IMG/VR virus record: IMGVR_UViG_3300017967_004030
Location: 1 to 64,000 of that record
Source: a virus
Reading direction: 5' to 3' (one strand)
DNA length: 64,000 nt
Shown: piece by piece, positions 37,001 through 46,998 of the stretch
Position numbering within the stretch: position 1 is the stretch's first letter
Layout of the letters: each line of letters starts with the position of its first letter
Position numbers and translations under genes: made by a program
The notes under the pieces: generated by a model
The model's database searches: none
The model's input: the letters and a program-made list of their open reading frames with translations, nothing else
What the model was told of the DNA's origin: nothing

Positions 37001-40000
37001 TCAAAATTATAAATCCAAACTTCGCCTTGTTCTTCTTTCTCAGTATCAATATATGGGACACTTACTGCTAATGCTGAACCATCTGGAGACAAACTAATAC
37101 TATCAGCCCATTTATTAGAATCAATATATACTTCCGGAGTAGCATTTGGATTAGGAACTCTAGTACCTACGACATCTTGATTTGTTGTATAATGCAATCC
37201 TGCAGGATTAGTGTCTTGATATACTGCTGGTATGTTACTATTATTAGCGTCTTTCAGCCATCTATCATTATCATTATCTTGTAATGTTTGTCCTGATGCC
37301 GGTGCTTTAATTATTTGTTTTAACGTATATTTTTTGTTTTCTAAATTATAAACAACAAGAGAAACTTCATAACTACTATCAGATAAAACTTGTCTAGATT
37401 TAACTATTAATGTTTCTCCATCTTCACTAACCTCAAAGCTATCTGCAAACTGCTCAATATTTTCATCTGGATCAAAAACTTGCTCTGCAAGATAGTTAAA
37501 CCCAGATAAATTTGGTAGATAACCTAAATAATCTATTGTTGCAATTTGCTGCTGCCAAGAACTGTTAAGTGAATTTGGTGATACAGCTCCAGCACTAATA
37601 TTAGTAAGTGCCTTCCAGAATAATCCATCTTGTAATACTATATTTCCTTCTGCATAAGAATATAGATTGTTAAAGGCGCCTCTGTAGTTAGAATCTTTAC
37701 TACGTCTCCAAGATATTTTATTCCAAAATATCGAATTATTAATTTCATTACTAGAAGATGATATTGTTTTTCTTGCAGCAAAATAGTCATCTTTATAAAG
37801 AACTACATCGCCAGTTAGGTATTCAACTCCGAGAAGATAATCTCCTTTAAAAGTTTGATCTTCAAATACACCGTGATTATAAATTTCTATAGCACCAGGA
37901 TTTTTCCTCCATTCGTATGGATCATTTCTTGCATCTCCTGTAGGTTCATTAGAAATTAATAGTTTATATAAATTATTCTTTTTCGTTATCTTAACATTAG
38001 AACCAAACTGTTTATCTTTTCCAGCATATTCAGACGTTAACACTATTTGTAGTTGATATAATCCTGAAACATCTCTTCTATAAATTGTCACGGCTCCTTG
38101 GTTTTCAAAACCGCCAGTACCAGTTCTGTCTGCAGGAATATTATAAATTTGAGTGTAGTCTTTATTCAAAGAGTACGGTGCATTTTGCTCTCTATCAATA
38201 CCAGTTAATGTATCTTCATTATAAAAATAATATTCTTGATCAACTATCGGAATAATATCATCCCAATTATCTACTGCTGGAAATGTTGAATCTGCTTCGA
38301 TAACTAAAAGTTTTCCAATAAGTGATGTTCCTAATGCTATATCATCATTAATATCTAAAATAGTACCAATAACTTGATCAGGATCTCCAGCACCACGTAA
38401 GGTTGGATTAGATAAACGTTTGACTTGGAATCTTCCAATATTTGTTAACTGTGACCAATTGCCTGAAGCAATATCTGTACGTAATTTAACGTAAACTCTT
38501 ATTCTATTAAAGTTTCTTTGATAATAAACAACTTCAGCTGCACTTGTAGTTGAACTTGTTACAGCTAAACCACCTTGGCCATCTCTAGGTGTTTGTACAT
38601 CGACTAGAATATCTCCAATTTCTGGTTCAAAAACATTACCTTGGAAGTCAAATTCAGTAAAATCAAATTCAATAAACCCGTCCCACATATCATTAATGCT
38701 ATGAGTTTTTGTTAAGTCAGATACTTGTAAGCCAGTAGAGCTTATATCATAATCTGGATTATCATAATATTTCATTTCTATAGAAAGATTATTAGGTCCT
38801 TCTGATAAAAATCTAGGATACAGTAAATCAGAATATGTTTTAGACAATCTTACTACAAACTTATTACTAGGATACGGACTATTTACTCCTCCATTATCAC
38901 CATTAAAAGATAAGTGGGTAATAAAACTAGCTTGATTTTTTCTATTAAGGTATGGTCCAATTGTTCCTACAGTATCTTGAATATTACTATAAGCATTAAT
39001 AGGATGATTTTCCTGTATTTCGGAAATACGTCTCACATCAGAATAAACCAATCCTCTACCTACATCATAGTATCTACTGTTATTACTATATGTAAATGTA
39101 TCTCCAGAAAAATTAGGAACTACGTGAGTTGGTACAGGGTCTTGGCCGATATCATATGTTTTAAACAACCAGTAACCGCCTACAGAGTCAGTAGTAGAAT
39201 AAGTATTTTCTTCTGTATAAAAGCCTACAAAATCTTTATTATCAGTAAACATTTCGCCAGTAATTGGAAAGACACCATTTGCATCAGTAATATAAATTAC
39301 TGCACTATCACCTAGAGTAGCTCTATAATAGACTATTCCTGAACCTGTGTCAGTTTCTATTCTATCACCAACATTAGGAAGTGTTACAAATGTTTCTAAA
39401 AAGAAAATGTTATCAATCTTTTGTTGTATAATGTGTTCTTGCGAAATATAAGCAGCACTTAGTTCTGAAATTTCTTCATCAAAAGGAAAATATCTATCTA
39501 ATGTTGGAAATGCATAACTTCTCGAATTCCAAGATAATGATACTCCGTCACCTACTTGGGTTCCATTATACATATCAGCAGGAGCTCTAACTAAGAAATG
39601 ATCTACAACACTATTTTCTAAACCAGGATTTCCTGCAACTAAAAGTGTAAGTGTAGTGCTATCTGCATCCTGTTGTTCAGTAATGTTAATGTAAGAGTCA
39701 AATGTAGTAAACGGTTGATCTTCGATTTTAGGTAATATTTCTCTATTTGCTTTCCATAAACTTTCTCTATATCTAACTATATCGCCCTTTATGTATGTGC
39801 GAGTTGAATCAAATTCTCCTAAAAATCTAGTAGGAACATAGCTTGCGTTTGGAGATCCTACTGCTAAAAATTCGCCGTCTGCAGAAACATCAATTGATTT
39901 TCCGAATTGACTATTATATGGATCAAAATACGCAAATGCATTTGTAATTTGTTCCCAATAAGTACTTGCTTCTGTGTCACTAAAAAATGTGCCACTAGTA

Positions 40001-43000
40001 TGATTGTCAATTGCTTTCCAATACGTGCGTGTACTGTCAACATCGTATACAATAACGTTATTTCTTAAATAATCTTTATTCGGTTCCCATACATCGATTG
40101 TATCTGGAGGTAAAATTGTTTGATCAATGACAAAACCTTGAACATCATTAGATCTTCTATAATAGTCAACTTTTCCATTTGCATCAGAATAAGATGATAT
40201 AAACAAATTCTTATTATCACTACTTACTGCAATGCTATCAGAAAATCCTTGCATTTCATTTAAAAAACTATTTGTGTTAATAATTGTTTGATTTGCCTCA
40301 TAAACACTATTATTTTCTATTACTTTCCAATCGTTGTTTTCAAAATTTTCAACCCAAAAACGTTGTCCTTGATAAACTTTTTGTTGTGCTAATGTATTTG
40401 CTGCTTCAATATCTTTTACTCTTACATTGCGTAGTATAGTTACTAAGAAATTTTCATTTGTAAAACTTGAAGGTTGATTGTCAGAAGAAGTTTTAATTGT
40501 AATTTTATCAAGATTTGTATTATCAACAATATAAAGTCCATTTAAGTCATATTCTTGAGCTCCTTTAACTCCTATAATATCACCTACTTTTATTATGTCT
40601 CCGGGCCATCTATCAATTTTTATTTGCCAAAGTTGATTTCCGTCTGTATCGGTAGTTTCTAAATCAGTAAAATCTATTGCTTTTGCACCTGATTCTATAT
40701 GTTGATAAACTGCCCAAGGATTTTCTCCTTGTTCAACTACCCAAATATAGGAACCTAAAATAAGCTGATTTACATCTCCTGTAGGCAATTCCGCATTATT
40801 TCCTGCTACAAATGCAACATCTTCCTCGTTAACAAAACCACCCGATTTTATAATCTCCGTATCTAGTATTTTTGTAGGGAACGGCTTGTGATCATAATCA
40901 GCTGGCTTATCATACATTTGAAATGGTAAAATTCTATAATGACGATCATAGTTTGTGTCTGGTAGAGACGTTACTAATTCTATAGCCTGAGGAGAATCAA
41001 CAATTTTTTCTTCTTCAAAATTAATTTCTATTTGATTTTTATTATCAACGTTTCCGTATCTACCTACTTGAATTGCCCATTCTTCGTAAAATTCTAATGT
41101 GTCTTGGCCCGAATTACCTAAAGAAGAAAATAATTTATCTAGTGCATTCTTTGTGCCTTTATCTTGGATAAATCCTTGATAGAATTTATATTGGCTTACA
41201 TCATCTTGAATTATATTTGCAAGATATTGTCTTTTTTGGAATCCAGTAAGATGCTTAGCCATTTTTTGTAATTCACTATCAAATCCTGTTGTATCTAAAT
41301 TATAAAAATCACTAAACTGATCAATTCTGTAGTCAAAATTTGTAATTAGTTCTGATTCTGGTTTTTTGCTTAATCTATACCAATCATTAGAATTAAATTT
41401 GTTAGTTCCAGGAATATTATTTGTAGCTACATAATAAAACTGTCTATATTTTACTATACTACCTATAGCGTAATCTTTCCAATTTGTCCAATCTGTAACT
41501 TTAGCATCATCATACACAAATCCTGGAATATTTAGGCCTCCGTTCCAATCAGCTGCACGATATCCTGTGACTTTGATTCTTTCTTGTCTGTAACCTGTTG
41601 AAGGTTCGAACACCACATCATTGAACACAGTTTTGTTATCAATTACAACTACGTGTTCTTTATGCACAAGAGGTAATGCAGCACTATACAATCCTTCGGT
41701 AGTGTCAATGGTTTCTATACCAAAACTATTTTTGTTTCTGAGTAAACTTGTAAATTCTGTAGATAATGGCTCACCGTTAGCTTGCAAAATACTATAAGGA
41801 TAAAATGCATCATTTATATTATCAACTACAAAATAATCTTGTTTAAAGTTAAAACTATTAGCAGCAGGTGATAATGTAATAACTGTTCCACTTGCCCATC
41901 CTTGTGTGGTCCAGAATAAAAATTCTTTACAAATTTGATCCCAGTTGTTAACTAATCCTTCGCCTTCTACATAATTAAACTCAAAACCTATATCTTGTAG
42001 TCTTTCACCATAGCCAAGAAGGAAATCTACTACATCTTGCGAGGTTGAAAGTGTTGTACCGTATTGTAAGCTTAGAACTTCAGTTTTATCAAAATTACGT
42101 TTAAAACCAGCAGTTTTGCCGCCAACAGTTGGCAGTTCAGGTAACTTGACAAAATTTTGTAAACTAAAACTTTCACCTGACGTATGATCTTTTAAAGCTC
42201 TATAAAAATTATTATTATATTCTACTACTGTATCTTTTACATAAAACTTTGCAGATTGCCAGTCTGTAGAAGATTCGGATATACCACCAACTGTTACATT
42301 TACTGATTTACTACCTATTCTTGGAGTATAATATTCAAAAAATGGATTCTCGTTATTATATCCTCTAATAGTAAATCCGTTAGCTCTTTTTTCTACAACA
42401 ACTCCACTATAGGTTGCAATTTTTTGAGGAGAACTAGTATTGAAAATAATTTTATAATTTTCTTGAGGAATATATATTCCTCCTTCCTCTAATTGTTGTT
42501 GTGGACTACGGCTATCTAAAACTAAATTTAATTTTGAAGTATCACTAAAACTACCTAATTTAAAGCCTAATTGGTTTTGTATTGACTTTACTTCATTTTG
42601 ATAATCTTCGTAGATTGTGAGTATATCATTTGCTACTAGATTATATATAAAGTTGATAAAACCAGCAGCCAAAACTCTTTGATTGTCAGCATATGTATTA
42701 GGAAATACAATACTGTCTGTTCTAATATGCTTATTGTTATTATATACATACTGTCCTGCAAGATTTTTTGAAATTCTTGATACATCAAACCCTTTACTTA
42801 ATGTATCCGAAGGTTTATTCAACAACATACTAGATATAACAGCAAATGGATAATCAGAACTTCTTCTCCACGCAGTTTCAACTGGGGCCTCGTCGCCAAA
42901 ATTGAAATTGTTTGTGCTTTGTCTAAGTACAAAACCTTTTACATAACCGCTTTGTTGTGGCGGCTTTAATTTACCTTTTGAATCAACCGGAATGTGTGAA

Positions 43001-46000
43001 AGTATTCCAGGTCGGCTATATTGAGTTGTATATCTTGTATTTTCAGGATCAGCAATTTTTCCTGCTTCTATATCTCTCCATAAAATTAAATTATCACTTG
43101 TGTATGGGGCAGGACCGTATACTGTATCCCACCATTTTGGTTTACGTTTTATTCCTAGTATTTCCCAAGGCTGCGAATGTGGTTTATCTGTGCCAAACGC
43201 TCTTTTGTAGATTCCTCTCCAAAAACCAGGTAAAAGATTTCCGTTAGGATCTAATGCAGTTGAATAGTTAAATGTGAAAGAGTTATTGCGATCATAAAAA
43301 TAATTATCTGAATAATCAGCGTCAACTAATGTGAGCCATCTTTTAAAGTATTGCAGTAATGAACTATTAATTTCTGCTCTAGAAAAAACGTTATTAGATT
43401 TATCATCACCTAAAAACTTATCAACATCTAATCCTGTATTTTCATAGTTTACTTTTATATTATTAAAGATTCTTTTTTCTAATTCTAAAAGTAATTCATC
43501 TCTATAATCTAAGTATGCTCTAACATAACTTCCGTCGTGACCTCTAATAAATGGAATACCGGTTGGATAAGAATCTATTTCAACATTATCTTCGCCGCCG
43601 TGAACTCCTCCAGTATTTGGCATATAAAGAGTAACATTTAAACCTTTAAATTGGTGTTTGTGTATTTCTCCTGTGCCACCATTTTCAATGTCTGCTGATT
43701 TAGCTGCTTGTTGTGTAGTAAACAAAGGATAGAACCATCCTCGCATTTTAGCGTTTTGGAATCCTTCAGAAACTTCGCCATAAACTTTATATTTTTTATC
43801 GTCTAACGCATTTTCTGTTTGGTAAGTGTCATCTAAAAGAAGTTCAGGATAGTATTTTGGATACAATCCTAATTTTGTCGGCGTAGGAGCAATGTAAGAA
43901 CCGTCAGTAGTTTCAAACTCGTATATTTCAATAATATCATCTTCAGTTTGTCCTGCTTCAATTATTACATAACCGTCATTACTGAAACTGTAATCTAATT
44001 CTGCTGTAAGTTGAACTCCGTTCAAATATACATTAATAGCTTTTGCTGATAATTCGTCAAGGCTAAATGCGTTGCTTAGAGCATATTGACTTATTCTAGA
44101 ATCTAATACTTTATATGCTAGTCTATTGTAAGGACCATAACCTAGCATATCTGAAAAGTAAAACGGTTGAGACTTTACTTTATCTTTATTAATTTCTTGT
44201 AGAATTTTATCGACGTGCTGCTTTGTTTCTCCGTCATAACCTAAAGATTCAGATGTTTGTAAAAAAATTCTTTTAAATCTATTGTATTCAGTATTCGAAT
44301 ACCTGATAGCTTTTACTAAATTATAATTTTTATTTGTAATGTGATAAAGAGATAAGTTTAACGGACTAGAATGTTTAACAAATCTTTTTCCGTATTTGCT
44401 TACATTTCCTATATCTCTAATATTTCCTACTCCGGGAAACGTACCAATAAAATTAGGAATTTCCGGCACCATACTATCTACGTGATCAATTACTTCACCT
44501 AGAGTAAATTCACCTATGTCATCGTTCATAGGATTTCTATCTAAATTTATAGGAACTTCATAATATCCTAAATTATTTTTTATAGCACTACTATAGGCTT
44601 TAATAATTATTGAATCATTAATAGATAGATCTGTATTAAATCTAATTAATGCTTCTTTGTTGATACGGTTAATTACATAGTCTGTATTTTTAATTTTTAA
44701 CTTATTATTAACGTATACAATTACTTTTAAATCATTTAAGTCACCGGCATCTTTAAAAACTCTGACAGGAAAATCGTTTGTTTTTTCTAAACTAACGACC
44801 CTTTGATCTATTACATACTGCTTGCTATATTGTGGTGTATTAGACCAGCCATTTACATAATTAAACGTAGTTCTATCTTTATATTTTCTTAAAAACGCAG
44901 TATCTGTGTTAACAGTTACAATTTGATCATTGTTTTGTACTGTAAACTTGTCAGTTTGTAAATTAAAATCAAATAATATATCACCAGAATTTTCTATAGA
45001 TCGATACGATAAAGCAAATCCTAATTCTGAATCGATAAATCCATCTTCGTTTTCTTTGTAAGAAAATATTTTTGTACCTTTAAAAGTAGATGAATTAAAT
45101 ACATCCAAATCTCCGTAAGGATTGCCTTGTGGACAACATAAATCAAACATAGGAGGTTGGTTTACTTTATTTTTTTCTTGTGCTACTTTCCAAACGCTGT
45201 TTTCATAAAAATACGTTTTACCACTATTTTTGGTTCCATTTTTAACAAATACAGTTTCTAAATCTAAAGGTTGGCTATCTTCAGCTTCTACTAAAGATAT
45301 TTGTCTTTGATTGTTAATTGTTAGAAATTTTACAATAAAAATTTTACCGTTAACTAATAAATCTGTATCAGCAGTAAAAAGTATTCTCATTCCTTCTGCT
45401 AGATTTACACCATCTATATTATATCCTAGCTGACCTTCGATTGTAGAGAAAACGTCAGTTGTAAATGTATCAACTAAGTCAACGTCTGATTTAGCAAAAA
45501 CTCCGTAATTATAAAGTTTCAATCCGGCTTCAAATTCTAAAATTGGCCTGCGAGCCCTAAAATCTTCATTTAGATTGATAGGAATATTATTAAATTTATA
45601 ACTTTGTTCTATTACATCTCTATGAAACCATTTATTATATCTAGACCAAGCATTTTTATCTTTACTTGCTCTGTTTATGATAATATAATCTTTATCTGTG
45701 GCATATGCACTTGCGTTTGAAAAAGGCAATGCATCAAACTGGTCGGAATCAAAAGGTATAAGAATATCTTGCGTATATCCGGAGGGTATTATAACATCCT
45801 TTTCGTTAATTAAAGTTATCTTGTCTCCTACACCTTCAACATACCATTGATCTTGTTCATATATTTTTGGTGTAATATTTCCTTGGAATCTAATTTTCAT
45901 TCCATTAGAAAGAGTTACGCCGTTAGAACTTGTATAAGTTTTTTTACCTAATATTTCATTTTGTACATCTAGTGAAGTATTTTCTTCTATATCGTAAATT

Positions 46001-46998
46001 CTAAAAACACCACTTGTGTCAATATCATTTTGTGAAATATAATATAATCTATCTGGGGCATTAAACGGAATAGTAAATTCTATTGTTCCGTTAGAAATAT
46101 ATACAACTGCAACTTCTTCGCCGTCTTCTCCTAGTTTTCTAATACCATCAGGATAAAGAGTAGAAACATTATCTCCTTCAGTAAATGTAACATTTCCACT
46201 TTCAGGTAATACAATAAATTCTCCTACATCATAACTTAAATTATTTGCGTCATATAGATTTGCATCAAACAATCCAGAATCTCTAATACCTTCTGTACCA
46301 GCAGTAAGTATTGCTGTGCCAGGAGTAAATGTTCTGCTTATAGCTATAGCCATAGGATGATCAGGTGTATTAATTTCAAATCTGTAAGTCTGACCTCTAT
46401 ACAATTTTATAGACGGGTTACGTACAAATCCGTCATTAAATACGTAAGCAACATTATCACCCTGATCTTCTGTTGTAACCGTATATGTACTAACAATATC
46501 TTGACTTTGTCCTCTTACAGGAATAGATAATGGTCCGTTAGGCATCCAATAGTATTCACGGAAATTTGCAAATTTATCCCAATCTATGCCTGGATTCCAA
46601 GTGTAATATTCAGAACTGTTTAATCTACTATGATTTTTTGTATTTCCGCCAAAGTAATTCAATGTACCAAGATAATCGTTATAATCTTTATAGAAAGTAA
46701 TGTTTTCTAGATTATCTTTTATAATAGTTGCAGGTTCTAATTGATAAGCTTCTCTTTCTGGAGTGATATCACCTAAATAATTGTCAGAATATTTGTAAGA
46801 TTTAGCAGTTTTTCTTCCTACATAATCATTAATTTTTTCAGCAACACCGGGTTGGATAAGCTGATCTATTGTTCCTTGTAAAAATTTTCTATTTGCTTCA
46901 GAGCGGAAAAATTTAGGTAAAAAGTCACTTGCTGTTCGATTTTTATTTGTATCGTCTGGCAATGAACTTTCGTTATTGTAGTTATCATTATAGGACAT
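31063..46998 (-). CDS. Giant baseplate protein in gp7 position
   Basis: The 5311-residue protein fills a quarter of the window. It follows gp6 with a TAATG stop/start overlap, the place of gp7 in T4, whose product has about 1030 residues. The gp7 name rests on position, not on recognised similarity. Modules visible: at least six carbohydrate-binding-like units (about 1578, 1834, 2302, 2393, 3048, 3103) of the form W-x4-Y-x2-G-x-[IV]-V-x-Y-x3-[FLY]-[YW]-x-A. There are six FG-GAP-like blades (about 2250, 2362, 3183, 3297, 3360, 3454; example FGKSIDVSADGEFLAVGSPN). PGxGY repeats occur near 3887-3937 and 4250-4317. Fibre-like repeats with F-x-GDG-x-T-x-x-F occur from about 4300 to the end. It is probably a wedge arm fused to sugar-binding surfaces. 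No internal frameshift is seen. Confidence 0.75.
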   Translation of the reverse strand: MSYNDNYNNESSLPDDTNKNRTASDFLPKFFRSEANRKFLQGTIDQLIQPGVAEKINDYVGRKTAKSYKYSDNYLGDITPEREAYQLEPATIIKDNLENITFYKDYNDYLGTLNYFGGNTKNHSRLNSSEYYTWNPGIDWDKFANFREYYWMPNGPLSIPVRGQSQDIVSTYTVTTEDQGDNVAYVFNDGFVRNPSIKLYRGQTYRFEINTPDHPMAIAISRTFTPGTAILTAGTEGIRDSGLFDANLYDANNLSYDVGEFIVLPESGNVTFTEGDNVSTLYPDGIRKLGEDGEEVAVVYISNGTIEFTIPFNAPDRLYYISQNDIDTSGVFRIYDIEENTSLDVQNEILGKKTYTSSNGVTLSNGMKIRFQGNITPKIYEQDQWYVEGVGDKITLINEKDVIIPSGYTQDILIPFDSDQFDALPFSNASAYATDKDYIIINRASKDKNAWSRYNKWFHRDVIEQSYKFNNIPINLNEDFRARRPILEFEAGLKLYNYGVFAKSDVDLVDTFTTDVFSTIEGQLGYNIDGVNLAEGMRILFTADTDLLVNGKIFIVKFLTINNQRQISLVEAEDSQPLDLETVFVKNGTKNSGKTYFYENSVWKVAQEKNKVNQPPMFDLCCPQGNPYGDLDVFNSSTFKGTKIFSYKENEDGFIDSELGFALSYRSIENSGDILFDFNLQTDKFTVQNNDQIVTVNTDTAFLRKYKDRTTFNYVNGWSNTPQYSKQYVIDQRVVSLEKTNDFPVRVFKDAGDLNDLKVIVYVNNKLKIKNTDYVINRINKEALIRFNTDLSINDSIIIKAYSSAIKNNLGYYEVPINLDRNPMNDDIGEFTLGEVIDHVDSMVPEIPNFIGTFPGVGNIRDIGNVSKYGKRFVKHSSPLNLSLYHITNKNYNLVKAIRYSNTEYNRFKRIFLQTSESLGYDGETKQHVDKILQEINKDKVKSQPFYFSDMLGYGPYNRLAYKVLDSRISQYALSNAFSLDELSAKAINVYLNGVQLTAELDYSFSNDGYVIIEAGQTEDDIIEIYEFETTDGSYIAPTPTKLGLYPKYYPELLLDDTYQTENALDDKKYKVYGEVSEGFQNAKMRGWFYPLFTTQQAAKSADIENGGTGEIHKHQFKGLNVTLYMPNTGGVHGGEDNVEIDSYPTGIPFIRGHDGSYVRAYLDYRDELLLELEKRIFNNIKVNYENTGLDVDKFLGDDKSNNVFSRAEINSSLLQYFKRWLTLVDADYSDNYFYDRNNSFTFNYSTALDPNGNLLPGFWRGIYKRAFGTDKPHSQPWEILGIKRKPKWWDTVYGPAPYTSDNLILWRDIEAGKIADPENTRYTTQYSRPGILSHIPVDSKGKLKPPQQSGYVKGFVLRQSTNNFNFGDEAPVETAWRRSSDYPFAVISSMLLNKPSDTLSKGFDVSRISKNLAGQYVYNNNKHIRTDSIVFPNTYADNQRVLAAGFINFIYNLVANDILTIYEDYQNEVKSIQNQLGFKLGSFSDTSKLNLVLDSRSPQQQLEEGGIYIPQENYKIIFNTSSPQKIATYSGVVVEKRANGFTIRGYNNENPFFEYYTPRIGSKSVNVTVGGISESSTDWQSAKFYVKDTVVEYNNNFYRALKDHTSGESFSLQNFVKLPELPTVGGKTAGFKRNFDKTEVLSLQYGTTLSTSQDVVDFLLGYGERLQDIGFEFNYVEGEGLVNNWDQICKEFLFWTTQGWASGTVITLSPAANSFNFKQDYFVVDNINDAFYPYSILQANGEPLSTEFTSLLRNKNSFGIETIDTTEGLYSAALPLVHKEHVVVIDNKTVFNDVVFEPSTGYRQERIKVTGYRAADWNGGLNIPGFVYDDAKVTDWTNWKDYAIGSIVKYRQFYYVATNNIPGTNKFNSNDWYRLSKKPESELITNFDYRIDQFSDFYNLDTTGFDSELQKMAKHLTGFQKRQYLANIIQDDVSQYKFYQGFIQDKGTKNALDKLFSSLGNSGQDTLEFYEEWAIQVGRYGNVDNKNQIEINFEEEKIVDSPQAIELVTSLPDTNYDRHYRILPFQMYDKPADYDHKPFPTKILDTEIIKSGGFVNEEDVAFVAGNNAELPTGDVNQLILGSYIWVVEQGENPWAVYQHIESGAKAIDFTDLETTDTDGNQLWQIKIDRWPGDIIKVGDIIGVKGAQEYDLNGLYIVDNTNLDKITIKTSSDNQPSSFTNENFLVTILRNVRVKDIEAANTLAQQKVYQGQRFWVENFENNDWKVIENNSVYEANQTIINTNSFLNEMQGFSDSIAVSSDNKNLFISSYSDANGKVDYYRRSNDVQGFVIDQTILPPDTIDVWEPNKDYLRNNVIVYDVDSTRTYWKAIDNHTSGTFFSDTEASTYWEQITNAFAYFDPYNSQFGKSIDVSADGEFLAVGSPNASYVPTRFLGEFDSTRTYIKGDIVRYRESLWKANREILPKIEDQPFTTFDSYINITEQQDADSTTLTLLVAGNPGLENSVVDHFLVRAPADMYNGTQVGDGVSLSWNSRSYAFPTLDRYFPFDEEISELSAAYISQEHIIQQKIDNIFFLETFVTLPNVGDRIETDTGSGIVYYRATLGDSAVIYITDANGVFPITGEMFTDNKDFVGFYTEENTYSTTDSVGGYWLFKTYDIGQDPVPTHVVPNFSGDTFTYSNNSRYYDVGRGLVYSDVRRISEIQENHPINAYSNIQDTVGTIGPYLNRKNQASFITHLSFNGDNGGVNSPYPSNKFVVRLSKTYSDLLYPRFLSEGPNNLSIEMKYYDNPDYDISSTGLQVSDLTKTHSINDMWDGFIEFDFTEFDFQGNVFEPEIGDILVDVQTPRDGQGGLAVTSSTTSAAEVVYYQRNFNRIRVYVKLRTDIASGNWSQLTNIGRFQVKRLSNPTLRGAGDPDQVIGTILDINDDIALGTSLIGKLLVIEADSTFPAVDNWDDIIPIVDQEYYFYNEDTLTGIDREQNAPYSLNKDYTQIYNIPADRTGTGGFENQGAVTIYRRDVSGLYQLQIVLTSEYAGKDKQFGSNVKITKKNNLYKLLISNEPTGDARNDPYEWRKNPGAIEIYNHGVFEDQTFKGDYLLGVEYLTGDVVLYKDDYFAARKTISSSSNEINNSIFWNKISWRRSKDSNYRGAFNNLYSYAEGNIVLQDGLFWKALTNISAGAVSPNSLNSSWQQQIATIDYLGYLPNLSGFNYLAEQVFDPDENIEQFADSFEVSEDGETLIVKSRQVLSDSSYEVSLVVYNLENKKYTLKQIIKAPASGQTLQDNDNDRWLKDANNSNIPAVYQDTNPAGLHYTTNQDVVGTRVPNPNATPEVYIDSNKWADSISLSPDGSALAVSVPYIDTEKEEQGEVWIYNFDYDNSYYGIVNNDVTNPTFVLRSPNNEEVEKFGSTISFGKDNLVISSLNGDMNIPTRFDTFVNTISDDSYILDSDTDARTPTTFDIGYTTFANKKVDRGTVYIFEKLGNGFIYSEQLIYPSVQFEFGKNLKAKNNHIYVGVPNAINPLGDERGYVIDYRKPKNKLAWTNKRSSQVPVDIDKIDGAFLYNKRTNEIISYIDYIDPIQGKIAGTVDQEITYKLNLDPARYNVGPLADSDVDPKVAWTDKNVGQVWWNITNARFSYAYQGTTTFQKNEWNRLLPGSTIDIYEWVESDYLPSQWNQLADTDNGIKLGISGTAIYGDAKYSAKLSYNEVSKTFSTKYYFWVENKQTVPRVENRNINLLTMVGLIARPRQSGYRFLSLIGNNKLILNNFDKLITSDDLVLNIRYKKETGKSQNEHKQYQIISDKLPTSKPNSDIERKWIDSLIGVDTQLRRVPDITIPVAKRIGIQNRPRQGMFVNRVEALKQTIERINYVCSKNLIVDEKNLSRLFENEIKPTTISNRFDVEIDTYEELAFVSTNKLTPAVLTPVVVNGKILRIIITNPGRGYKVPPSYDIEGEGSGAAFDITINNLGQITDVTVTAQGSGYKENTIINTRKFSVLINSDNTAFNKWTIYDWNNTLNKWTRTAIQSYDVSVYWDYIDWYDEGYNQFTNVKYSVDNSYELPSINDSIGDIVKINNVGSGGWLLLQKVSNEQTEDYTINYSTVGRQNGTIEFKSSLYDFIKNSIGYDNTSFDSSFYDTNPVKELRIIFDTIRDYIFTTNLEIEYNQLFFASLRYILSEQARVDWMFKTSFISAKHKLGTLEQSPTFKYSNLEDYESYVKEVKPYSTNIREFVDNYENLDNTNSVTTDFDNAPYFNDEIGRISSSNASITQDIIIGDESNTAQYPRKHWRDNLGYQIKEINVAEPGTGYTWTPVVNISGGGGSGAKAKAVLGYGKITKIIVTDPGNGYTSLPTVTIEGSQQENSIQAKAVAVLGNGKVRSPHIRVKFDRLSGTYTYDTIQKTASFTGTNINTVFTLPFPMDLENTKVKVYINKVEQLRSKYTYENVVDNSKGFAVEKGRINFTTPPATDDLIYIEYQIPLSMLGAEDRILHSYNPLSDMYGKDLSQLMTGIDYGGVEVRSYEFAGVSGWDSKGWYTDYWDEFDDTFEDEIFVADQSTVAVQLSSPLESGVEYNVYRRKYSSVLPNPNPFVRIDDPNFGTITPVTNKDAEMQTLTGDGVTDIIDLAELSVELLDGDTLIVRKTTSDGSVLPDTNSYDTQLSGGDLSYNNATGINAEDIITDGDGFISEAAMAGPEELVPGQIYDTLDLKVFTREGSGQGKIFVQNYRVNEDISEYDLGVTPGTIDSVFVKVNNFILRRGIDYSINWNSNTVILNSIFTELPNYVNGASLSIVSIAQAGQSILDFYNYKGDGQTRDFETNVRLQENISVYASINGVKQDVTFGEDSTDSNLIISFDNAPNLNDAVYIALFAGDSVVNYSQLKKDQFTGDGLTTDFQLSSAPFYSKPSQYNLIVKVGNLILTPGYNIQYTIPENRQREFALEVFQQPSGSLLTSDIVVYINGERITVESLQWRFDIANSSVVLADDVGQPGDVLEIFVITDGDYTLSAEDTVRIYNPPADSTTIEIYQFSNHDILEIERINYDVVSRITMAPGTTNYIDYNRLSVGEISLRKPAIDGKYVWVIQNGTLLTNDVDYYINDNKDKVILSQYPSEDDVLDIIHFTAETSVSKFAFRQFKDILNRTHFKRLDAPATVLTEPLTYYDLRIEVQDGSLLSEPNKGQNLPGILFINGERIEYFVKEGNTLRQLRRGTLGTGIKEIHEVNSKVYDQNISKTIPYRDETIVQTFIGDGQTQTFKLNTPTASVNEIEVFVGGKRLDKNDITKYLPVFEQTSPEGDFNLPSDIQLDTVSQNIYLKTPPLEGVKITVIRRKGKIWNEGTKTLGESENSIGRFLRAGTSELPE

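Noticed and set aside
38914-39315. A 133-codon antisense frame within the giant gene.
   Set aside because: The giant gene is a single intact frame here with FG-GAP and sugar-binding-like modules nearby; the antisense product has no motif and no ribosome site.
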